DNA of 64,000 bases from Saccharomyces mikatae IFO 1815 (Eukaryota > Ascomycota > Saccharomycetes > Saccharomycetales > Saccharomycetaceae). Below are positions 9,157 to 17,921 of this stretch, in pieces. The number at the start of each line of letters is the position of its first letter. Positions within the stretch are counted from its first letter, which is position 1. Location: NCBI RefSeq assembly GCF_947241705.1, contig NC_079259.1:1364001-1428000 (forward strand), read 5' to 3'. Made by a program: the position numbers and the translations under genes. A model generated the notes under the pieces. The model saw only the letters and a program-made list of their open reading frames with translations, did not search any database and had not been told where the DNA came from.

Positions 9157-11055
9157 ATGAGTAATAACAGTAACACAGGCGCAGCACCTGCCAATGGAAA
9201 TTCTCCCCACCATCACCATCATCACCATCACCACCACCATCATCACGGGCATGGCGGAAGCAGCTCTGCTCTGAACAATCCTAAATCTTCGTTGGCGGAT
9301 GGTGCGCATATCGGGAACTACCAAATCGTCAAAACGTTGGGTGAGGGTTCCTTTGGTAAAGTTAAACTAGCATACCACACCACCACGGGCCAGAAAGTTG
9401 CCCTTAAAATTATTAACAAGAAGGTTTTGGCCAAGAGTGACATGCAGGGCAGAATTGAAAGAGAAATCTCATACCTAAGACTCTTAAGACACCCTCATAT
9501 CATCAAACTTTATGACGTCATCAAATCTAAGGATGAAATAATTATGGTTATTGAATATGCTGGGAACGAATTGTTCGACTATATTGTTCAAAGAGACAAA
9601 ATGAGCGAACAAGAGGCTAGAAGATTTTTCCAACAAATCATCAGTGCTGTCGAGTACTGCCATAGACACAAAATTGTCCATAGGGATTTGAAGCCTGAAA
9701 ACTTATTACTAGATGAACACCTAAATGTTAAAATTGCTGATTTCGGTTTGTCAAACATCATGACTGATGGTAATTTCTTGAAAACTTCCTGTGGTTCTCC
9801 TAACTATGCTGCACCTGAAGTTATCAGCGGTAAGCTGTACGCGGGCCCAGAAGTAGACGTGTGGTCCTGTGGTGTCATCCTCTATGTTATGCTTTGTCGC
9901 CGTCTACCGTTTGACGATGAAAGCATTCCAGTTCTTTTCAAGAACATCAGCAACGGTGTTTACACCTTGCCCAAATTCCTATCACCTGGAGCAGCTGGGC
10001 TAATCAAGAGAATGTTAATTGTTAATCCATTGAACAGAATAAGCATCCATGAAATAATGCAAGATGATTGGTTTAAAGTTGACCTGCCAGAATATCTGCT
10101 TCCACCAGATCTGAAACCACACCCGGAAGAGGAAAATGAGAATAATGTGTCAAAGAAGGATGGAAGCGGTCCTGACAACGACGAAATAGATGATGATCTT
10201 GTTAACATTTTATCATCAACCATGGGCTACGAAAAGGCCGAGATTTACGAGTCCTTGGAATCATCAGAAGACACTCCCGCATTTAATGAAATCAGAGATG
10301 CCTACATGTTAATTAAGGAGAACAAATCTTTGATCAAGGATATGAAGGCAAACAAAAGCGTCAGTGATGAGCTGGATACTTTCTTGTCCCAGTCGCCTCC
10401 CACTTTTCAAAAACAGAACCAATCAAGTCAACAACGAGAACTAGATCACGAAACTGCCAAGCACGCAAGAAGGATGGCAAGCGCTACCACTCAACAAAGA
10501 ACATATCACCAATCACCCTTCATGGATCAGTATAAAGAAGAAGATTCCACAGTTTCCATTTTACCTACATCTTTACCTCAGATTCACAGAGCTAATATGT
10601 TAGCTCAAGGTTCGCCAGCTGCGTCCAAGATATCTCCCTTAGTAACGAAAAAGTCGAAGACAAGATGGCACTTTGGTATACGATCTCGCTCGTACCCATT
10701 AGACGTGATGGGTGAAATTTATATTGCTCTGAAAAATTTGGGTGCTGAATGGGCCAAGCCTTCTGAAGAAGATTTATGGACTATCAAATTGAGATGGAAA
10801 TATGATATTGGGAATAAGACCAACAGTAATGAGAAAATTCCTGATTTAATGAAGATGGTAATTCAATTATTCCAAATAGAAACCAATAATTATTTGGTAG
10901 ATTTCAAATTTGACGGTTGGGAAAGTAGCTATGGAGATGATACTGCTGTTTCCAATATGTCTGAAGATGAAATGAGTACTTTTTCAGCCTACCCATTTTT
11001 ACATCTAACTACAAAGCTAATTATGGAATTAGCTGTCAATAGCCAAAGTAATTAA
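9157..11055 (+). CDS. SNF1: AMP-activated protein kinase catalytic subunit Snf1
   Basis: Snf1 is the AMPK catalytic subunit; with Snf4 and a beta subunit it phosphorylates Mig1, Acc1 and others when glucose is low. The 632-residue product has an Asn/Ala-rich start, 13 consecutive histidines (residues 18-30) and a Ser/Thr kinase domain at about 54-306: glycine loop LGEGSFGKV, VAIK-equivalent VALK with Lys84, HRDLKPEN, and ADFGLSN. The activation loop is LKTSCGSPNYAAPE, with the regulatory threonine at 210. An autoinhibitory UBA-like segment follows (about 345-395), then a variable linker and the beta/gamma-binding C-terminal domain from about 505. The ATG nine codons upstream (9130) was rejected because S. 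cerevisiae Snf1 begins at the later one. The kinase core is almost unchanged, while the N terminus and linker differ. Confidence 0.97.
   Translation: MSNNSNTGAAPANGNSPHHHHHHHHHHHHHGHGGSSSALNNPKSSLADGAHIGNYQIVKTLGEGSFGKVKLAYHTTTGQKVALKIINKKVLAKSDMQGRIEREISYLRLLRHPHIIKLYDVIKSKDEIIMVIEYAGNELFDYIVQRDKMSEQEARRFFQQIISAVEYCHRHKIVHRDLKPENLLLDEHLNVKIADFGLSNIMTDGNFLKTSCGSPNYAAPEVISGKLYAGPEVDVWSCGVILYVMLCRRLPFDDESIPVLFKNISNGVYTLPKFLSPGAAGLIKRMLIVNPLNRISIHEIMQDDWFKVDLPEYLLPPDLKPHPEEENENNVSKKDGSGPDNDEIDDDLVNILSSTMGYEKAEIYESLESSEDTPAFNEIRDAYMLIKENKSLIKDMKANKSVSDELDTFLSQSPPTFQKQNQSSQQRELDHETAKHARRMASATTQQRTYHQSPFMDQYKEEDSTVSILPTSLPQIHRANMLAQGSPAASKISPLVTKKSKTRWHFGIRSRSYPLDVMGEIYIALKNLGAEWAKPSEEDLWTIKLRWKYDIGNKTNSNEKIPDLMKMVIQLFQIETNNYLVDFKFDGWESSYGDDTAVSNMSEDEMSTFSAYPFLHLTTKLIMELAVNSQSN
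9208..9246 (+). repeat. Thirteen-codon polyhistidine tract in SNF1
   Basis: Thirteen His codons in a row, a mix of CAC and CAT, encode residues 18-30 of Snf1. The mixed codons argue that selection acts on the peptide, not just replication slippage of a pure trinucleotide. The tract has the same length in S. cerevisiae as I recall it, although flanking residues differ. A pH-sensing role has been proposed for it in S. cerevisiae. Confidence 0.9.
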
Positions 11056-11347
11056 TAGTGGAATAGGGATCAATAATATGGAAGTTCCCTTTTTCATACA
11101 TCGTATTATTTTTGCAATTTTTTATAATATCTCTTTGTATAAAGCAAACAAACCTTAACTAAATAAACCTGAACATAATGTATTTATTGTGATGTTTTTC
11201 CATCAAAGCATTGATTTCTTTTGAGAGAAGCGGGCTCCACATCACAAGAAAAATTAAAAACGTTATTCTTTATAAAAATAGAGATGAGCATGAATATTAA
11301 CCTCTTCATAGATACTAAACCTCAACAACTGTACAAATAATCCGAGC

Positions 11348-11944
11348 ATGAATAAAGATCAGATAGAGAAATATCAAGAACGAAGCCTGCGAAAAAAGTA
11401 CAATATGCTACATATGCTACCAACACTAAGCTCCAAAGCGTTATCTGGCCTATACTATAAGAATTTCCATAATTCCGTGAAGCGATATCAAATCACTTTG
11501 CCTGAACAACTAAGAAACGGGAAATTTTGCTCTTATTGTGGATCCACTTATGTTCCGAATTTTAATGCAACGCTTCAGATAACAATTAGAGCAGAGCAAG
11601 ATGCCTTATCAAAACCCGGTAATAAAAATATGGAAGCGCCCAAAAAATGCGTTACTGTTGACTGCTTAAATTGTGGAAAGTCAACTCTATTTGAGTGGGA
11701 ACCTAGCATGATTGACCTAGCAATAGAGCAAGATACTACTATTACGACTAACAGCACAACCAATAGAAAAGTTGCGCCGGCAGTAGAAATGCCTCGAAAG
11801 GGTAAGGTTAATAGCGGTAAAGACAGGTCCAAGAAAAGAAAGTTAAATTCACTCACAAATCTTTTATCAAAAAGGAATCAGGAGAAAAAAATGGAAAAAA
11901 AAAAAAGTTCATTACTGTCATTAGAAAGTTTTATGAAAAGCTAG
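11348..11944 (+). CDS. SNM1: RNase MRP subunit Snm1
   Basis: Snm1 is a protein specific to RNase MRP, the nucleolar ribonucleoprotein that cuts pre-rRNA at site A3. The 198-residue product carries paired cysteines fitting a Zn-binding rpr2-type fold: CSYC at residues 61-64, and Cys101 and DCLNC at 105-109. A strongly basic tail follows from about residue 150 ([10 protein letters not shown], then EKKMEKKKS), suited to RNA binding and nucleolar location. Length equals the S. cerevisiae protein as remembered. Its stop lies only 40 bp from that of the convergent PEX29, so the two transcripts probably overlap at their 3' ends. Confidence 0.94.
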   Translation: MNKDQIEKYQERSLRKKYNMLHMLPTLSSKALSGLYYKNFHNSVKRYQITLPEQLRNGKFCSYCGSTYVPNFNATLQITIRAEQDALSKPGNKNMEAPKKCVTVDCLNCGKSTLFEWEPSMIDLAIEQDTTITTNSTTNRKVAPAVEMPRKGKVNSGKDRSKKRKLNSLTNLLSKRNQEKKMEKKKSSLLSLESFMKS

Positions 11945-11984
11945 TTTTATGATCGGGAAACATACTGTATAATATATCACAAGT

Positions 11985-13637
11985 TTATATAGTTGTATTA
12001 AGAGTGTCTGTGAGCTCTTCAATTGACGGGTAAGATATATTAGCATCAGCACTGTCCATATTAGCAATATTTTCATCATCGTCATGGTCATCGTCGCTAC
12101 TATGAGTTAAACCACCGCTCATTGAACCCTTCGTCACACCATGCACACCTTGCCTGTATGTTTCTTCTCTCAAAGGATTAATTACTTCTTCCTCGCCAAG
12201 ATTTGCAGAGATACTGGAATCTAGCTTTTTTCGGACACAACTATTGGTCCACATTCGCCTTCTATATGAACCTCTTTGCCCATCGAGATTGAGGTCATAT
12301 ACCCATTTGGTTTCAGAATCTATCTCCACATACTGAATAAACTCGTCCTCCACCCATTCTTTTGGATCTAAATCAAGCACCCAATGAGAACTTGCTTCCC
12401 ATTCCCAGTCTTTAGGTGGCTTTATTTCTTCTAACGACTTCACTGAATTTTCCTCGATAGGTCTTTGATATATTCTCAGATTAGAGAAGAGAGAGTAGTC
12501 ATCACCAGAAAATCCGACCGAACGCCACTCTTTGTTTTCAGGAAGATACTTTTGAATCTCAAAGATCACAACTAATCGATGTTCCCTGGCCTCAATGAGC
12601 TTCAAATGTTGTAAAATCTTAGTTTCAACGTTGGTGGTTATAGTCAGAGTTTTTAATCGTGTTTCTTCTGAATTTAATTTAGTTAGCAGATATTCGCGAT
12701 TAGATGGATATGAGGCAATAATAAAACACCAACCAAACAATATTAAAACGGGTTTGATTGGAATAAGCTTAATGAATTTATCCATATACAGAAAGTTCAG
12801 CGTAGCTATTATCAGCAATACAATAAAATAAAACGACGAAATTGCCTCATTGGTGAAGAACGCAAATTTCTGTAATAAGAGTAGTGTAAAATCGTAGAAT
12901 TTCACATATAGTAGCATATGGTTCTGTAAATCCGTAAGGTTTAGGACAAATTCTTGACTCAGTTCAGGAACTGGTTTGGGCACCTCAGGTCTTCGCAAAG
13001 GTGGGCCCTGCGCGGGTGTTTGGTTATTGTCCAAATAGGGTGTCGGGTTTGGCTTATGGATGTAGAGGTATTGCGGGACCATAACGCCGAATAATAGATA
13101 AAAAATAGGGATAGAGGAAAGCATTTGGAATGGTTTTAAGACAATAAACGTGTACAAGAACATGATAGATACCGTGTACGCTGGATTTGCCCAATTTAAG
13201 ATCTTTATAAGTTCATCCATAATCATGAATGGTACCCCTAACCTCGAATTCATCTGTATAAAATTCCTACTAGTAATCTGTACAGATAATTTAGGCCTCT
13301 CTTTACCAGCAACCATACGATGATGAATCGTATCAACCGCCGTTTTGGAAGAGGGCGGTAATGCCATCTTGATTATCTTCTCTACGAGCGTATCCGTCAT
13401 CATCTTTTGAATATTCGACGTCGACGGAAAACCCCCACCACCAGCATTTTGACCACTGGCAGATGACACACTACCACGCATAGAATCACTCGTTTTAGTG
13501 ACATTAGATATACCCTCCTTATTTGCTTGGCTTTTCCCCTCTACGCCACTATGCACTTTCTTTCCCTTAAGTGTTGATTTAGTTGCAACGCCAGCATTAT
13601 TGGTATCATTCCAGAAAAAATTCGTAACAGAGTCCAT
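11985..13637 (-). CDS. PEX29: Peroxisomal/ER membrane protein Pex29 (dysferlin-domain peroxin)
   Basis: Pex29 is a membrane peroxin of the Pex28/29/30/31/32 group, which controls peroxisome size and number at ER contact sites. The 550-residue protein has a Ser/Gly-rich N terminus and hydrophobic segments near residues 150-190 (VSIMFLYTFIVLKPFQMLS, PIFYLLFGVMVPQYLYI), forming a reticulon-like hairpin. Further hydrophobic segments lie near 265-310. A dysferlin (DysF) domain spans roughly 340-455, seen in its tryptophan-rich motifs: NKEWRSVGFSGDDYSLFS, PPKDWEWEASSHWVLDLD and TKWVYDLNLDGQRGSYRRR. The acidic C-terminal tail contains DDDHDDDE. It is divergent to DIG2 and convergent with SNM1. Confidence 0.93.
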   Translation of the reverse strand: MDSVTNFFWNDTNNAGVATKSTLKGKKVHSGVEGKSQANKEGISNVTKTSDSMRGSVSSASGQNAGGGGFPSTSNIQKMMTDTLVEKIIKMALPPSSKTAVDTIHHRMVAGKERPKLSVQITSRNFIQMNSRLGVPFMIMDELIKILNWANPAYTVSIMFLYTFIVLKPFQMLSSIPIFYLLFGVMVPQYLYIHKPNPTPYLDNNQTPAQGPPLRRPEVPKPVPELSQEFVLNLTDLQNHMLLYVKFYDFTLLLLQKFAFFTNEAISSFYFIVLLIIATLNFLYMDKFIKLIPIKPVLILFGWCFIIASYPSNREYLLTKLNSEETRLKTLTITTNVETKILQHLKLIEAREHRLVVIFEIQKYLPENKEWRSVGFSGDDYSLFSNLRIYQRPIEENSVKSLEEIKPPKDWEWEASSHWVLDLDPKEWVEDEFIQYVEIDSETKWVYDLNLDGQRGSYRRRMWTNSCVRKKLDSSISANLGEEEVINPLREETYRQGVHGVTKGSMSGGLTHSSDDDHDDDENIANMDSADANISYPSIEELTDTLNTTI

Positions 13638-14171
13638 CTAGACGTGTGCACACAATATGAAACTACAACTTTTCTACCTATTTCAGAGGGAATTCGTTAC
13701 TGTCTCCTAAACAGTAATTAAACCAAAATACGCACATTAGTCCTCGTTATTATTTCTCAAAATTAGATCACGAAGAAGGGGTAACCCCGAAGCTTGTCAT
13801 CTTCACCATAAGAACAATATCAGACAATGAAATAAGAATTGAACATACTGATAGTTTTTCCAACACTACCGTGATGATCGCTACAACGTCATTATAGAGG
13901 CAACCAAAACGTGCGTTATGATGATATCGGACATTAGAGTCTATACATACAACACGGACGCATAAAATGTGATATGTCACAGCGTTCATCACCCGGCGCA
14001 CACGTCTATTAAATTATCAACAATCACATAATGAGCCAGATCAAATAAACAGTATATGTACGACCTTTTCAATTAAGGGTTGTTAAATCTGGTTTTCAGT
14101 TTAGTTGTTTGCAGAGGTACTTGAGTACTATCGTGAGGTTTGTAGAATTATTAAAGCAAAGAGCGGCAGAA
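13638..14171. other. Divergent promoter region between PEX29 and DIG2
   Basis: This spacer holds both promoters. An inverted repeat is visible at 13697-13703 and 13711-13717 (TTACTGT and ACAGTAA), about 65 bp upstream of the PEX29 start. Small frames such as 13768-14001 on the minus strand lack any recognisable content. No RNA gene is seen. Confidence 0.45.
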
Positions 14172-15143
14172 ATGAATAAACAGGAAGAAGATAGGCCACA
14201 GCGAGAGCAAATTTCAACGGTCCAGGAAAATGATCCCGGGAAGCTGCAACAACTAGGAATGTTGTTAGTATCCCCAGGATTAGATGAGGAGAGATTGAGT
14301 GAGAAAATGATTTCGAAGATTAAAAAATCCAAGGATATTGAGCGGAACCAAAAACTACTGATATCTAAGCTGTCTCAAAAAGAGGAGGATCATACTGGTA
14401 AGCCTCCTACTATTACCATTTCTTCAGCAGAAAAAACTGTACCTTTCAAACCGCCGAATCATTCTTTGAAGAGGAAGAGGATTCCTCCGGCATTGAACTT
14501 TTCCGACATACAATCACCTTCCCAATTGCATGCGTCTAAAAGTGCTCCGCCAAACATAACAAGGTTCCCACGACATAAAAGCAATCTTAGAGTCAGATAT
14601 ATGGGTAGACTGGCTCCTTCTGTCCAAGATTATTCTTCTCCAATAACGAATTCATGTATGACAGCAACCTACCCTTATCCTTATACTGGACTGCCGTCAG
14701 TACCATATTACCCATATATTTCAACGCCAACACACTCCCACCCCTACGAAGGCTATTATTCGATGTATCCCAATACTTTATATAATGGAACAGTAACATC
14801 GGCAGATCATCAAGCAAAGCGGAAGAAAGCCACAGGGAGGTCTGCACACTTGGACGATCTGACTTCCAGAAAAAGGGGCTTTATTTCTAGACGTCACCAC
14901 AGCGGCGACTCTATCACCAGTAAAATTGATAGAGACACAGAATGTCCTGTTACCAGACATTCATTAAGCGAGGACGCTTCGCTTAACGACGATGCAGATG
15001 ATTACAACGACAAAGAAAGAAGCATAATTGGAGAAATTTCTCTGTATGATGATGTTTTCAAATTTGAAGTTTGCAACGACAAAGATGATTATATGAAAGC
15101 GTGTGAGAAAATATGGAACGAATGGCATAACTTGAAGAGATGA
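14172..15143 (+). CDS. DIG2: MAPK-regulated Ste12 inhibitor Dig2
   Basis: Dig2 (Rst2) binds the transcription factor Ste12 in the nucleus and represses mating and filamentation genes until the MAP kinases Fus3 or Kss1 phosphorylate it. The 323-residue product is hydrophilic. The most conserved part is at residues 20-70 (QLGMLLVSPGLDEERLSEK, then MISKIKKSKDIERNQKLL), followed by several Ser-Pro/Thr-Pro sites, a Tyr/Pro-rich centre (ATYPYPYTGLPSVPYYPY) and a C-terminal motif IGEISLYDDVFKFEVCNDKD, which is conserved with Dig1. The frame is open 21 codons upstream to 14109. I chose the ATG at 14172 because it reproduces the S. cerevisiae start and length. Confidence 0.9.
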   Translation: MNKQEEDRPQREQISTVQENDPGKLQQLGMLLVSPGLDEERLSEKMISKIKKSKDIERNQKLLISKLSQKEEDHTGKPPTITISSAEKTVPFKPPNHSLKRKRIPPALNFSDIQSPSQLHASKSAPPNITRFPRHKSNLRVRYMGRLAPSVQDYSSPITNSCMTATYPYPYTGLPSVPYYPYISTPTHSHPYEGYYSMYPNTLYNGTVTSADHQAKRKKATGRSAHLDDLTSRKRGFISRRHHSGDSITSKIDRDTECPVTRHSLSEDASLNDDADDYNDKERSIIGEISLYDDVFKFEVCNDKDDYMKACEKIWNEWHNLKR

Positions 15144-15301
15144 GAAGACTTTTCCTTCTCGGCGTGATATAATGCACTTGGAGCCATCGTACACTGTAAA
15201 ACGATATACTGTTTACATATGGTTATGCGGTAAATATACGTATTCGCGTAGATTTTAAGTAGTAAATAATATATGAGAAAGCAACAGAGAACACAATGGA
15301 A

Positions 15302-17002
15302 TCAATTGGACAATTCATGATAGTATTCATCATAATGAGGCACCTCATTGGCTACTTCTGCAGAATCAAAATCTGATGAGTGTTTGGTGTCACTAATCAA
15401 ATCAGTGACTTTACTCAAGTTTAGTTCCAAGTAGTTTTCTAAGAAATGGCCAATTTCGATATTTTCATGATTACCTTGTAAACTCTCCAATATATATGAC
15501 CATGTAGTTTTCTTATTGGTGTATGCATAAATGTTAACATCGACTGCACTGTGGCCATGTGTAGTCCAGCCAATTTGAGCCCTAAATGAAACCATGTCAT
15601 TCAATTTGTCCTGAACAGCATTTGCGTTGTCACCCAGATGGATTAATGTTTCCACGTCGTTATCCGTGTAGTCATAGATACCCAAATCCTTTTCCAGGAT
15701 CTCATACTTGATAAAATCTTCGATCTTACTAATTGAACCTTCATGTTCATGGACAAAACCTACCAGCTTCGTTTTCAAAAACTCACCGGAATGGGTGGCG
15801 TTGGCAAGTACTTGGGGATACCAGACATACTCCGGATAACTAACAGTGACCTGTCTTGAAGTGACTAAACCACCTGTTTCATGATCTGATGTGGACACCA
15901 ACACAGTTTCAGTGTCAGAATTTTCAGCGAACTCTAAAACATACTGGAATGCCTCATCAAAGGCTAGAACCTCCCTGACTTGTGAGGCAGGGTCGTTCTG
16001 GTGGCCAGCATGATCGATTCTGGAGCCTTCCACCATCAAAAAAAAACCATTTGAGTCTTTGTCCTCGCTGGAAGCTCTTTCCAAAGCATTCAAAGCCACG
16101 GTGACTTGCTCCTTGAGTGAGGGATACTCCTTTTCGTCTCTGTCGATTTCAAATGGAATATCGTTATCTGCGAAGAGGCCCAGTAACGGTAAAGTAACGT
16201 TCTCACCGTGGCTATTCAGCAAAGAATCGAAGCTTTCACGGTCGCCGACGTACTGCCAGCCATTGGACTGAGCCTCATCAATCAAATCTCTTCCATCTTT
16301 TCTAGAGCCATGATGACCGTATGGAGAAGCCTCCTCGCCCTGCGGGTAGAAATGGCTTCTGCCACCACCCATTAGTAAATCTACCACTCTTCCAAGGGGG
16401 TATCCACCCAACTGGTGTGTAGCGATGAGATCCTCTTGCCACCTGTAGTCAACATGAGAGCTAAATGAGGCTGGAGTGGCATCTGTGATTCTCGTTGTAA
16501 CCACAAGCCCAGTGAGATAACCTGCCAATTTAGCTGCCTCGAGCACCGTGCCACAAGGTTTGTGATCCGGATCCACTCCGATTGCCCCATTATAACTCTT
16601 TAATGCACATGCAAATGCGGTGGCCCCCGCAGCTGAATCGGTGACTAGTGAGTCCGAAGATCTTGTTCTGGAGGAGCCGATAAAATGCTGGTCGAGTGTC
16701 AGAATGTCATTTATCTGCAAATCATGAATATGTTGATTAAATGATCTTGCCATGGACAAAGATGCGGGCCCCATCCCATCTGTGACAAAGAATATGACAT
16801 TCTTCTTCTTATGCGAAGAAGAACGTAATACAAAACTGCTTGGAAATGCCAGTTGCACTAAAACTAGCAGCAACCCAATAAAGACCACCGTGGATACGAT
16901 TATCTTAGATCTTTTTGAAATACGCCTCTCCCTTGAACGAGAAGTTGAGTTAGACCCAGGAACAAGACGTGTCTGTTCGCCTGCTAATGTGTGAGTCATC
17001 AT
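15302..17002 (-). CDS. PHO8: Repressible vacuolar alkaline phosphatase Pho8
   Basis: Pho8 is the vacuolar alkaline phosphatase, a zinc- and magnesium-dependent dimeric phosphomonoesterase. The 566-residue protein is type II: a short cytosolic N terminus with basic RRISKRSK, a signal anchor at residues 33-54 (IIVSTVVFIGLLLVLVQLAF), then the catalytic domain. Metal-ligand Asp75 lies in VTDGMGPASLS, the nucleophile Ser123 in TDSAAGATAF, and further ligands in VEGSRIDHAGHQND and TSDHETGGL; WTTHGHSAVDV supplies the last zinc histidine. Length matches the S. cerevisiae precursor, whose C-terminal propeptide is removed in the vacuole. Phosphate control is expected through a Pho4 site about 530 bp upstream, inside CWC21. 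Confidence 0.97.
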   Translation of the reverse strand: MMTHTLAGEQTRLVPGSNSTSRSRERRISKRSKIIVSTVVFIGLLLVLVQLAFPSSFVLRSSSHKKKNVIFFVTDGMGPASLSMARSFNQHIHDLQINDILTLDQHFIGSSRTRSSDSLVTDSAAGATAFACALKSYNGAIGVDPDHKPCGTVLEAAKLAGYLTGLVVTTRITDATPASFSSHVDYRWQEDLIATHQLGGYPLGRVVDLLMGGGRSHFYPQGEEASPYGHHGSRKDGRDLIDEAQSNGWQYVGDRESFDSLLNSHGENVTLPLLGLFADNDIPFEIDRDEKEYPSLKEQVTVALNALERASSEDKDSNGFFLMVEGSRIDHAGHQNDPASQVREVLAFDEAFQYVLEFAENSDTETVLVSTSDHETGGLVTSRQVTVSYPEYVWYPQVLANATHSGEFLKTKLVGFVHEHEGSISKIEDFIKYEILEKDLGIYDYTDNDVETLIHLGDNANAVQDKLNDMVSFRAQIGWTTHGHSAVDVNIYAYTNKKTTWSYILESLQGNHENIEIGHFLENYLELNLSKVTDLISDTKHSSDFDSAEVANEVPHYDEYYHELSN

Positions 17003-17195
17003 GTTGTTGATGCGCGCTTATATAATGCCCACTAATACTGATATATAAATTCGTATGTAGCTGTTTGCTGGCAACGTGTGGGGTTCGAGAAATATACATT
17101 CACGAACACTTTTCTCTTTATATACCAAAAACTCTCTTGTTTTCCTCCACGCGCGAAGCTTATCGTTATCGTCGATGCTGCTATTCTTGTCGATG

Positions 17196-17591
17196 CTATT
17201 CTTCAGTCAGCCGCGCCTTACGAGAAGTGTACAAAGAGGAGATTCGTTGCTGTTCTTGCCACTCACTCGTCAGTTTTGCTCTCAAAGCTTCACACTTCTT
17301 GTCAATTTGCTCTTCCGAAACCGATTCATCCTCCTCTAGTCGATCGCGTAGCTCGCTAACTTGCACCTCGATCTCACGTTTCTCTAGATGGGTTTCCATC
17401 TGTTTTTGCACTGCGAGGGGCCTATTTGCCTTGTCACGGCTGGCCTTCTTAATCGCCTTTTGTTGCTGCAGTCGCTGCAGCTGACTATCTTGTGGCCTGC
17501 GCCTATTTGGGTTACTGGCAAGCGATCGCTGCACGTGGCCTGACGTAGATGATCCTTTTGCTGATTTAAGCCCTATTCCGTTGTACGACAT
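17196..17591 (-). CDS. CWC21: Spliceosome protein Cwc21
   Basis: Cwc21 is a small protein of the activated spliceosome, related to the N terminus of human SRm300/SRRM2, that contacts Prp8 and Snu114. The 131-residue product starts with the conserved MSYNGIGLKSAKGSSTSGHV, needed for spliceosome contact, followed by a Gln/Arg-rich stretch. The cwf21 domain lies at about 80-115 (LRDRLEEDESVSEEQID and KKCEALRAKL). It is slightly shorter than the 135 residues I recall for S. cerevisiae. The coding region also carries the upstream Pho4 core of PHO8, so its 5' part evolves under two constraints. Confidence 0.92.
   Translation of the reverse strand: MSYNGIGLKSAKGSSTSGHVQRSLASNPNRRRPQDSQLQRLQQQKAIKKASRDKANRPLAVQKQMETHLEKREIEVQVSELRDRLEEDESVSEEQIDKKCEALRAKLTSEWQEQQRISSLYTSRKARLTEE
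17532..17537. promoter_or_regulatory. Pho4 binding core CACGTG for PHO8, inside CWC21
   Basis: The palindromic core CACGTG lies 530 bp upstream of the PHO8 ATG and within the coding sequence of CWC21. It agrees in position with the known Pho4 UAS (UASp2) of S. cerevisiae PHO8. Occupancy cannot be judged from sequence alone. Confidence 0.75.
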
Positions 17592-17921
17592 GATCGGACG
17601 CTAGTGCAGTTCCTGCTAATGCTGAGTGATTATGTACTGGGCTCGAGATGGATTCTCTGATTATAGTACTACGCTATTACACAGTTACACCTATAGTGCT
17701 TCCCTTGACTGGAGTACTACAACCTTTGGTTTTACCCGCATGCCTGATATGTTTTTTTTTCCAGTTTGCTGCGCCTTTTGTCTACTAGGGAAGAAAGAAA
17801 TTTGATGAAAAAATCGTCAAGAAAGGAGATAATCTATCTGGAAATAATCTCGTTTATACTTCTTGTGAGTCTGAATCATTGAAAGTAAAATTCACATTCG
17901 CAAGCACTCACACTCGAACTC
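17592..17921. other. Divergent spacer between CWC21 and KRE2
   Basis: This 330-bp spacer carries both promoters. It contains a GC-mixed centre and AT-rich flanks. No RNA gene or clear regulatory cluster is recognised. Confidence 0.4.

Noticed and set aside
17065-17484. 139-codon plus-strand frame opposite CWC21
   Set aside because: Mostly antisense to CWC21 with Arg/Ser/Cys repeats caused by Gln/Glu-rich codons on the real strand.
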